From positions 1-41,334 of the IMG/VR virus record IMGVR_UViG_3300036785_000223: a DNA stretch of 41,334 nucleotides; one strand, 5' to 3'. A program made the position numbers and the translations under genes. This DNA is from a virus. A model generated the notes under the pieces. It ran no database searches and was not told the origin of the DNA. It was given only the letters and a program-made list of their open reading frames with translations. Below, piece after piece: positions 22,967-29,581 of this stretch (positions are counted from its first letter, which is position 1; the number at the start of each line of letters is the position of its first letter).

Positions 22967-24073
22967 ATGGCGATGACAAATTTCGGGCTTAACGACGCCC
23001 TTGCCGTTAAGCTTTGGTCCAAGACGCTCGATCACGAAGCTCTAAAATACACCGACATCTTCCCCCTCATCGGCGACGACGCTAACTCGATCATCCATCG
23101 CAAGGTGGAGACGTCGAAGGGCGCTGGCGACAAGGTCACCTACGGGCTGCGCATGCAGCTGACCGGGGCTGGCTTTACCGAGAACCAGCTGGCGGAAGGC
23201 AACGGTGAAAGTCTGACGATCTTTTCGGACGCGATCGTCATCAACGAACTGGGTCATGTTGTTGGTGTAAAAAGTAACAACACAATTGACCAACAGCGCG
23301 TTCCGTTCGATCTCCGGATGGAAGCGCGGGATGGCTTGGCTGACTGGTACGCCAAGCGGTTCTCGCAAGCGTTCTTCAACCAGGTTTGCGGTTACACACC
23401 AGCGACCGACATTCGGTTTACCGGTCTGCAGGCGACGTTGGGCGCAACGACTGGTCGCATCATTCGGCAGACCTCACGCACTGACGATGCTCTCCTCGTA
23501 TCGACCGACGTGTTCACGCTCAACCTGGTCGACAAGGCCAAGGAAGCTGCGATCACGGCAACCCCGAAAATCCGTCCAGTGCGGGTGATGGGGAAGGGTG
23601 GCGAGGATCGTCGCGACTACAACGCCACGCTGACCGACAAATATGTGATGTATCTGCATCCATATCAGGTCACCGACATGCGTACCTCGACGTCGACGGG
23701 TCAGTGGCTCGACATCGTCAAGGCCGCTTACATTGGTTTGGAAGAGACCGGCAATCCGATCTTCTCCGGCGCTATTGGTGAGTACAACAGCGTGATCCTG
23801 CGGCAGGCCTTTGACGTCACCAACGGCGTTGCTAACGCGGGTACCCCGGTTGCTAACACTTACCGCGCGGTTTTGCTTGGTGGTCAGGCCGCGATGATGG
23901 CCTTCGGTCAGAAGGACAGTCCAAACAAATATAGGTGGAACGAGGAACTGTTTGATCACAAGCGGCGCCTTGAGGTCTCCGCCTGGACGATCCACGGGAT
24001 CAAGAAGACCCAGTTCAATTTGCTCGATTACGGCACGGTCGTGGTTTCGACCTACGCCGCAGCTCACACGTAA
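22967..24073 (+). CDS. Major capsid protein, N4 gp56-like family
   Basis: This is the main shell protein of the head. The 368 residues have the order typical of N4 gp56-type coat proteins: an N-terminal arm, GDKVTYGLRMQLTGAGF (54-70), an LAEGNGESL loop (75-83), the HVVGVKSNNTIDQQRVPFDLR region, then the helix MEARDGLADWYAKR (118-131). The HK97-like core follows, with DKYVMYLHPYQVTDMR, and the end is YGTVVVSTYAA. SD AGAGGT lies six bases before ATG 22967. A long leader, and a decoration-type gene and terminator downstream, fit high expression. Confidence 0.94.
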   Translation: MAMTNFGLNDALAVKLWSKTLDHEALKYTDIFPLIGDDANSIIHRKVETSKGAGDKVTYGLRMQLTGAGFTENQLAEGNGESLTIFSDAIVINELGHVVGVKSNNTIDQQRVPFDLRMEARDGLADWYAKRFSQAFFNQVCGYTPATDIRFTGLQATLGATTGRIIRQTSRTDDALLVSTDVFTLNLVDKAKEAAITATPKIRPVRVMGKGGEDRRDYNATLTDKYVMYLHPYQVTDMRTSTSTGQWLDIVKAAYIGLEETGNPIFSGAIGEYNSVILRQAFDVTNGVANAGTPVANTYRAVLLGGQAAMMAFGQKDSPNKYRWNEELFDHKRRLEVSAWTIHGIKKTQFNLLDYGTVVVSTYAAAHT

Positions 24074-24134
24074 TCGGTCCTAGCGCATCTGTTCGTATTA
24101 GACGGCAGGTGGGCGGACTTTAGGAGGCACTTAC

Positions 24135-24827
24135 ATGCCTATCAGCAGCGGCGGTTCCGGGATTGCTGGCGACAGTGCACGGCTCTTTCCTTGGCAGGTT
24201 TCGCACTACATCGTTCGCGGTGGTCCAAACGATCCGGTCTTGCAGACAACGCCTGCGGTGCCTGCGGTGCAGACCGGTGGCGGTACGCTCTCGTTTAATT
24301 CGACGGTGATCCTGGGCCCGGTTCCTGGTCAGCAGCCAGCGCTGAACCGCACTATGACGCTCAATTCGACTGGCACGCTCACTGCGGGTCAGCTCACCAC
24401 GAACACGGGCGGCATTTACATCGGCACGATCCCGCAAGGGGCGTGGATCCTCGATGTCGGGTTGTTCTGTTATGCGGCGCTCTCGGTCGGCACTTCGACC
24501 TCGGTCGGTGTGTTCTACACCAACGAGCCTGGTGATCTGACATATCCGCCACCGACGCTAAACCTCTTGGGTTACATCACGACGCCTGCGGCCAACACCA
24601 CGTACGGCGTCAAGAGCGGTTCGGGTATCACGGCGTTCACTGCGGTCAACGCTGCGGTTGGGCCTACGGGGCTCGGCAATGCAGCGGTGGCTGGTGGCAT
24701 CGCGGCGCTGGCGAGCTTGAGCGATATCGATCTCTACGTCGCATCGTTCCTGGTTGGTGGTACCGGGACAGCATCTTCGACCGGCTGCTTCGCATGCCTG
24801 GTCGAATTTACGGGTCTTGAAGGCTAA
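24135..24827 (+). CDS. Probable capsid decoration or stabilisation protein
   Basis: A strong SD AGGAGG (24122-24127) lies seven bases before the ATG. The 230-residue protein, made largely of Gly, Thr, Ala, Val and Leu, directly follows the major capsid gene, the usual place for a head decoration protein. Segments GGIYIGTIPQGAWILDVGLF and LSDIDLYVASFLVGGTG look like strands of a beta barrel. The terminator-like hairpins directly after it suggest that the capsid transcript ends here. The exact role is inferred from position and composition. Confidence 0.68.
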   Translation: MPISSGGSGIAGDSARLFPWQVSHYIVRGGPNDPVLQTTPAVPAVQTGGGTLSFNSTVILGPVPGQQPALNRTMTLNSTGTLTAGQLTTNTGGIYIGTIPQGAWILDVGLFCYAALSVGTSTSVGVFYTNEPGDLTYPPPTLNLLGYITTPAANTTYGVKSGSGITAFTAVNAAVGPTGLGNAAVAGGIAALASLSDIDLYVASFLVGGTGTASSTGCFACLVEFTGLEG

Positions 24828-24893
24828 CCGGTCCTCCCACCGGTTTGCCGGAACAAGGGGCGGCGGTTTGCACGAGCCGTCGCCCTTACTTTC
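24826..24893 (+). terminator. Two tandem hairpins, the second terminator-like
   Basis: Hairpin 1: AACCGGT (24826-24832) and ACCGGTT (24839-24845) around six bases. Hairpin 2: GGGCGGCGG (24858-24866) pairs fully (one G-T) with CCGTCGCCC (24877-24885), loop of 10 bases, followed by TTACTTTC. The second fits an intrinsic terminator closing the capsid transcription unit. The next gene begins with AGGAGG directly after it. Confidence 0.62.
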
Positions 24894-24906
24894 ATAGGAG
24901 GACGGG

Positions 24907-25398
24907 ATGAAGCGACTTCTCCTCGCCTTGCCTGCGATGGCTGTTGTTGGCTATGCGCTGGCTTTGCAGGGCACGCTGACGCCGCCTGTTCCGCCGGAGA
25001 CTGGCGAAGATAGTCTGCATCAGGCCGAGATCTTCAACATGGCCCGGCTTAAGGTTGGGCTGTGCACGGCTACTGCGACCGGATCGGGCGCTGCGGCTGG
25101 AACCGAAACAGCGACTTGCAATGGTGGCTCTGGCTCGGTGACTACCGTCACGTTGACGTTCGCCGCGGTGGGCGCCCTCAATACGGTCACTATCACCAAC
25201 AGCAAAGTTAATCTCGGCGATATCTGCATGGTCACGGTTGATCCGTTGGCGACGGCTGCTGGTGCGGCGCCAGAAGCGATGAGCTGCAAGGTGGCGGCGA
25301 ATACATTGACGGTGATCCTGATCAATAACTTGGCGGTGTCTCCTGCTGGTCCGGTGAACGTCAACTTCTTGGTGATCACCAAGGGTAACCCGAACTGA
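24907..25398 (+). CDS. Exported or membrane-anchored small protein (163 aa)
   Basis: AGGAGG at 24896-24901 precedes the ATG. Residues 1-21 (MKRLLLALPAMAVVGYALAL) are a Sec-type signal or anchor. The rest is Thr/Ala/Val/Gly-rich and beta-like, with four cysteines (LCTAT, TCNGG, ICMVT, SCKVA) in the probable exported part, suggesting disulfides. It recalls the exported four-cysteine protein at 1847-2278 in architecture but not in sequence. The function is unknown. Confidence 0.68.
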   Translation: MKRLLLALPAMAVVGYALALQGTLTPPVPPETGEDSLHQAEIFNMARLKVGLCTATATGSGAAAGTETATCNGGSGSVTTVTLTFAAVGALNTVTITNSKVNLGDICMVTVDPLATAAGAAPEAMSCKVAANTLTVILINNLAVSPAGPVNVNFLVITKGNPN

Positions 25399-25406
25399 GG
25401 TGACCG

Positions 25407-26153
25407 ATGCCTGGTATCGGGATCAATCCTCCGCTCATCATCTTCGGTGTTGAAGCATCGATGCAGAACAGCGTGCAGCTCACGCTGTTCAATGCTGAGA
25501 GCACGGATGACAACATAACAGCGCTTGGCACTACGGCGGCCACTTCCTATCCGATCCACGCTGCCAACACACGGTTTACGACGGTTGCGGCTGGGACCGG
25601 GGCGGTGCTGCCGCCGACAGTCTCTGGCGGCATTGGAGGGTTTCCGCTGGCGGGGCTCAGTCTCGACATTGTTGTGGATATTGCTGCCGCGAACAATCTG
25701 ATCGTTTATCCGCACCCCAACGATGTCGGCGGCACGATCAATGCGGTGTCGTCGGTTGTTCTGATCCCAGGTTCCATTACGCCGTTCCAGGTTATTCAGA
25801 ACGGCCGCTGGTTTGCTGACAGTATCGGCACCGGAGCGTCCGGGTCGTTGGAAACGATTGGTAGTCAAGGAAACATTGCTTCTTCTGGAACCAGTCAAGG
25901 CACAGCGACGGTGATTACCCAGGCGATGGCAAACGTCTCGTCTGGAGGGGGCGCTCCTGCCGGGGTGACGCTGCCAGTAGCGGCGCGTGGATTGCAGGTT
26001 GCAATTGCAGTTAATAACGGCACCGGCATTCAGGTCTATGGCAATGGCTCCGATACCATCAATGGAATTGCCGGAGCGACGGGTATTCCGGAAGGCAATG
26101 CTCTTATCGTGTTGTACTACTGCTTCACTGCGGGTGCGTGGTTGACCAAGTAG
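25407..26153 (+). CDS. Beta-rich virion protein with duplicated domain
   Basis: GAGGTG before the ATG overlaps the previous stop. The 248 residues hold two similar halves. The first reads AGTGAVLPPTVSGG ... LIVYPHPNDVGGTINAVSS ... LIPGSITPFQV; the second AGVTLPVAARGLQVAIAVNN ... IQVYGNGSDTINGIAGATG ... IPEGNALIVLYY. The pattern (L)xVYxxxxDxINx recurs in both. I know single copies of this domain from phage structural proteins, without a function. It is probably a head or tail surface protein. Confidence 0.7.
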   Translation: MPGIGINPPLIIFGVEASMQNSVQLTLFNAESTDDNITALGTTAATSYPIHAANTRFTTVAAGTGAVLPPTVSGGIGGFPLAGLSLDIVVDIAAANNLIVYPHPNDVGGTINAVSSVVLIPGSITPFQVIQNGRWFADSIGTGASGSLETIGSQGNIASSGTSQGTATVITQAMANVSSGGGAPAGVTLPVAARGLQVAIAVNNGTGIQVYGNGSDTINGIAGATGIPEGNALIVLYYCFTAGAWLTK

Positions 26154-26162
26154 GGGCCTGGC

Positions 26163-27140
26163 ATGACATGGCCCTCAAGCTTTCCACCCGGCACGCTCGG
26201 CTATATGAAGGATCGCATTGCTGATGAGCTGATGCGGGCTGACCTGACGACGCAGATTGCCGCGGCTATCAACGACGCCATTACGGTCTATCAAAAGGAG
26301 AGGTTTCGTTTTAACGAGACTTTCACGGCGACGTTCCAAACGGTCGTTGGTCAGCAGAACTATACGAGCTTCACCGACGTTAATTACAGCAATGTCGCTG
26401 GGCCGATGCAGTTCTATCACATCGACTGGTGCACGATCACGATCCCGCCTGCGGTGTTTGACTTGCCGAGGATCCAGCCGGAGGAAGTTTTAATTCTAAC
26501 GCAGACCGGCACCCAGCAGGGGCAGCCGTATGTGTTTGCTTATAGCAATGAGACAATCATGCTCTATCCGATCCCATCGAGCGGCGGGGCGGGACAGATC
26601 GGCTCGTTTGGAAGTCTCATTGGCGGGGCCGGTTACAGCAATGGCTCGTTTACCAATCAGCCGCTGAGCGGGGGTACGGGCACTAGCGCGACAGCGAACT
26701 TTATTGTTAGCGCGGGCTCTGTGGTCAATATAGCCATCGTCAATCCCGGAGTTGGGTTTACTGTCGGCGATGTACTCACCAGCACATCAGGTGTGCTTGG
26801 ACCCGGCGGTGGGTTCTCGATTACGGTGACCAGCGTGTTCACGGGGGCGACCGGGCCATACACGATCAGCTTTGGTGGGCATGTGCAGTACCAGGCGCCT
26901 GCGACCGACAATACGCTCGGCAATCGGTGGATGACAGACGGTGAGCGATTGATCCGGAGCCGAGCGAAGTATCAGATCGCTACACACGTAACGCGCAATA
27001 ACGCCATGGCGTTGGCGATGTCGCCGGATGAGAACGGGCCGGGGCAATTGCAAGGAGAGAGCTACGCTGCATTCCGCAGGCTGCGGGTTGAAAGTAATCG
27101 GATGCAGCGTCGCGGCATAATCCGACCGATGTATTTCTGA
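26163..27140 (+). CDS. Head-tail adaptor, P22 gp4-like, with inserted beta module
   Basis: P22 gp4-type adaptors bind below the portal and prepare tail attachment. The 325-residue protein starts with helical blocks DRIADELMRADL, AAINDAITVYQKERFRFNE and a GQQNY turn, and ends with WMTDGERLIRSRAKYQIATHV, all typical of podovirus adaptors. Residues about 148-225 are an extra Gly/Ser-rich beta module (GGAGYSNGSF ... NPGVGFTVGDVLTS ... GGGFSITVTSV) interrupting the usual body. The same kind of module sits in the next gene. Without it the protein is near 245 residues. Confidence 0.75.
   Translation: MTWPSSFPPGTLGYMKDRIADELMRADLTTQIAAAINDAITVYQKERFRFNETFTATFQTVVGQQNYTSFTDVNYSNVAGPMQFYHIDWCTITIPPAVFDLPRIQPEEVLILTQTGTQQGQPYVFAYSNETIMLYPIPSSGGAGQIGSFGSLIGGAGYSNGSFTNQPLSGGTGTSATANFIVSAGSVVNIAIVNPGVGFTVGDVLTSTSGVLGPGGGFSITVTSVFTGATGPYTISFGGHVQYQAPATDNTLGNRWMTDGERLIRSRAKYQIATHVTRNNAMALAMSPDENGPGQLQGESYAAFRRLRVESNRMQRRGIIRPMYF
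26604..26837 (+). repeat. Inserted G-x-GY beta module, copy in adaptor gene
   Basis: This stretch encodes about 78 residues with the plan GxGYxxGxFxNxPLxGGTG, A-rich strand, VxIxNPGxGFTVGDVLTS, GxGGGFSITVTSV. A homologous module occurs in the adjacent tail-hub gene at 27321-27548. The DNA of the two copies has diverged considerably; the protein pattern has not. Confidence 0.7.
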
Positions 27141-27149
27141 GGTGCGTTT

Positions 27150-29141
27150 GTGCAAGATGGACCGTTGCTCAAGTTCGAGGGTTGGGCGCCCGACATTTCG
27201 GCGATCAATACCAATGTGACGTCGATCGTCAGCAACGTCATTCCGCGCTCTGATGGCTATGGTCCGTTTCCCTCATTTAATACGCTGACGAAATCGCTGC
27301 CTGGGTCTGGACTAATAGTATCGGTTGGTAGTCTTGTTGGAGGCTCTGGTTATACCAACGGTTCATACACCAACGTCCCTCTGACTGGTGGCACGGGTCA
27401 CGGCGCAGCGGCTAATATCACTGTCGCTGGTGGTGCTGTGACGGTTGTGACGATCATCAATCCTGGTGCTGGGTACACAGTAAGTGATGTGCTCACCAGC
27501 ATAGCGTTTGGTCCGGGTAGCGGATTTTCGGTCACGGTAACAGCGGTGCGGTCCCCATCGCCTACCTGCCGGGGCGGGATCTTTGCTCGCAACCTCGACG
27601 GTTCGATCACGGTGTTTGCGGCGACTGCGACTGATCTCTATGAGCTGAATAATACAGATTTTTCTTGGACCAATGTTTCCAAAGCAGGAGGCCCCTATAC
27701 GGCGGTTGTCAATGCTGATAACTGGCAGTTTGTTCAATACAACAACGTCGTGTTTGCGACGCAGGTCAACACTATTCTGCAGAAGTTTACGCTTGGATTA
27801 GACACGGCGTTTTCCGACCAGTCCTTCAATCCTCCTCTCGGCCCTCCGCAAGCAAGTCACATTGCGATCATCAATGGATTTGTAGTGCTGACTGGGATCA
27901 TATCGAACCCGTCACTAGTGCAGTGGTGCGATCTCAACAATCCGCAGGAATGGAACCCTGGCGTTGGACAAGCAGACAACCAACAACTCCCGGACGGGGG
28001 TGTTGTGCATGACATCCGTGGTGGTGATCAGTACGGGATTATCTTCCAGGACGCTTCTATACGGAGCATGGTCTACAATCCCGGTAGCGCAGTGGTGTTC
28101 AACATTCTCCGTATTTCCACCCAGGACGGGATCTTCGGACAGTACAGTTCGGTAACTGCGGGCGATAAGATCTTCTTTTGCTCGCCGCAGGGGTTCAAGA
28201 AGATCGAGAGCGGCGGATATCCAACGCCGATCGGCAAGGAGCGGATTGACCGCACATTCTTTGCCGATGTTGATAGCAGCGCGTTGCAGCTCTTTCTTGC
28301 TGCGACCGATCCGACCTCGACGCGGGTTTATTGGATGTATAAGTCGCAGTCGGGGTCAATAGGCCTCGCTGACAAAATCTTGGTCTATGATTGGGCGCTC
28401 GATCAGTGGACGATCATCATTGGTCAAGCGCTTGAATTTCTGATGTACCTGACCAAGCCTGGGCTCACGCTAGAAGGGCTCGATGCGATTGCGCCTGGGA
28501 TCATTACGATCACGGCTGCAGCAAACAACGGCTCCGGCAATATCCGGCTGACGCTCTCTCCTGGCTTGACTGCTGGCACGCCGCCTTCAAACACCAACCT
28601 CAATGTTGAGAACACGGTCGAGATCTATAACGGAACGGGTGGGGTTCCGAACGTCAATACCCCATTTACGATTTTCGACAGCACGCACATCGATCTTCCG
28701 ATTGCGTTTACGACGACCGGGACCGGCTCGATCGGTGGATCGGTTGATCAGCTCGCGTTCTCGCTTGATAGTTTTGGTGCAGCTCCGCTGGCACAGTTCG
28801 CTGCGTTTAATTCAGGGCACATGTTGGGGACGTTTAGCGGAGCAAATTTAGAAGGGATCATCGAGACACCGGACAACGATTTGGGCGAGCGTTATGCGAT
28901 CCTGTGGTTGCGTCCGATGACTGATGCGGTGAACTGCTTTGGCTCGCTTGGGGTGCGGGATACGGCGCAGGCGACCGTGATCTACACAGGCGAGCAGGCG
29001 ATTACGCCGCAAGGGCTGATCCCGGCGCGGATTGAAACCCGGTATGCACGCGGGCGCCTGCGAGTTCCGGCCTCGATGGTGTGGACCTATGCGATGGGAA
29101 TGAAGGCGCCGGATGCACAGCCTGGCCAGGGGGATCGGTGA
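27150..29141 (+). CDS. Tail hub or DNA-stabilisation protein, P22 gp10-like, with two inserted modules
   Basis: GTG 27150 with GAGGTG at 27139-27144 gives 663 residues. The body looks like a beta-propeller-type tail protein of the gp10 kind: FPSFNTLT at the start, RGGIFARNLDGSITVFAAT, NNVVFATQ, PDGGVVHDIRGGDQYGIIF, SPQGFKKIESGGYPTPIGKE and RIDRTFF, LVYDWALDQWT, then FSLDSFGAAPLAQFAAFNSG. Residues about 58-133 are the G-x-GY insert also found in the adaptor. Residues about 449-533 are a second insert (NGSGNIRLTL ... IFDSTHIDLPIAF). Both inserts break otherwise continuous tail-protein sequence. Confidence 0.75.
   Translation: MQDGPLLKFEGWAPDISAINTNVTSIVSNVIPRSDGYGPFPSFNTLTKSLPGSGLIVSVGSLVGGSGYTNGSYTNVPLTGGTGHGAAANITVAGGAVTVVTIINPGAGYTVSDVLTSIAFGPGSGFSVTVTAVRSPSPTCRGGIFARNLDGSITVFAATATDLYELNNTDFSWTNVSKAGGPYTAVVNADNWQFVQYNNVVFATQVNTILQKFTLGLDTAFSDQSFNPPLGPPQASHIAIINGFVVLTGIISNPSLVQWCDLNNPQEWNPGVGQADNQQLPDGGVVHDIRGGDQYGIIFQDASIRSMVYNPGSAVVFNILRISTQDGIFGQYSSVTAGDKIFFCSPQGFKKIESGGYPTPIGKERIDRTFFADVDSSALQLFLAATDPTSTRVYWMYKSQSGSIGLADKILVYDWALDQWTIIIGQALEFLMYLTKPGLTLEGLDAIAPGIITITAAANNGSGNIRLTLSPGLTAGTPPSNTNLNVENTVEIYNGTGGVPNVNTPFTIFDSTHIDLPIAFTTTGTGSIGGSVDQLAFSLDSFGAAPLAQFAAFNSGHMLGTFSGANLEGIIETPDNDLGERYAILWLRPMTDAVNCFGSLGVRDTAQATVIYTGEQAITPQGLIPARIETRYARGRLRVPASMVWTYAMGMKAPDAQPGQGDR
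27321..27548 (+). repeat. Inserted G-x-GY beta module, copy in tail-hub gene
   Basis: About 76 residues: GSGYTNGSYTNVPLTGGTG, an A/V-rich strand, NPGAGYTVSDVLTS, then GSGFSVTVTAV. It aligns along its whole length with the module in the adaptor gene at 26604-26837. It sits between the SFNTLTKSLPG and CRGGIFARNLDG segments of the tail protein. Confidence 0.7.
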
Positions 29142-29581
29142 TGGCGATGGCTCCCGTCGTCAGGCAAGCCATTCGCGACAAGTTTACGTCGGGTGGTGGG
29201 ACGCGCGTGATGCGCGATGCGTTCTTGTATCTCGATGGCAGCTCGCACGAGTTTGCACAATGCGGACGGTGCTGGCTCTACGTCGAGGGGAAGCGGCGAT
29301 GTGCGGTGCTCGGCTCGCAGCTCGATGTCGATGCCGCCGATAGCTGCGGTTATTTCGGGCCTGGACCACGTAATCCTGATCAGCAGATCATCAAGCGATT
29401 TACGCCCGAGGAGGTTGGGTTCGTACGGCACAAGGTCCGTTGCGAGAACTGCAAGTTTTCCAGGGATCATGTGTGCGGGCTCTACCAGGCCCTCAATGCG
29501 ACGATGCCAGCGAAGTTCAATCTCGATACGCGGATTAAGCCGACGGGTTGCTGCAATGCTCAGACGCCGGGGGTCGGGTGA
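29141..29581 (+). CDS. Twin four-cysteine-cluster protein (146 aa)
   Basis: ATG 29141 overlaps the previous stop and the stop overlaps the next start. The 146 residues hold two like clusters. The first is C41, C44, C54, C69 (CGRCW ... RRC ... SCGYF); the second is C101, C104, C112 and C137/C138 (CENCKF ... VCGLY ... GCCNA). The CxxC-x(7-9)-C-x(14-25)-C spacing resembles that of high-potential iron-sulfur (HiPIP-like) or zinc-binding folds. Which metal it binds cannot be told from sequence. It lies among tail genes, which is unusual for a metal-cluster protein. Confidence 0.72.
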   Translation: MAMAPVVRQAIRDKFTSGGGTRVMRDAFLYLDGSSHEFAQCGRCWLYVEGKRRCAVLGSQLDVDAADSCGYFGPGPRNPDQQIIKRFTPEEVGFVRHKVRCENCKFSRDHVCGLYQALNATMPAKFNLDTRIKPTGCCNAQTPGVG

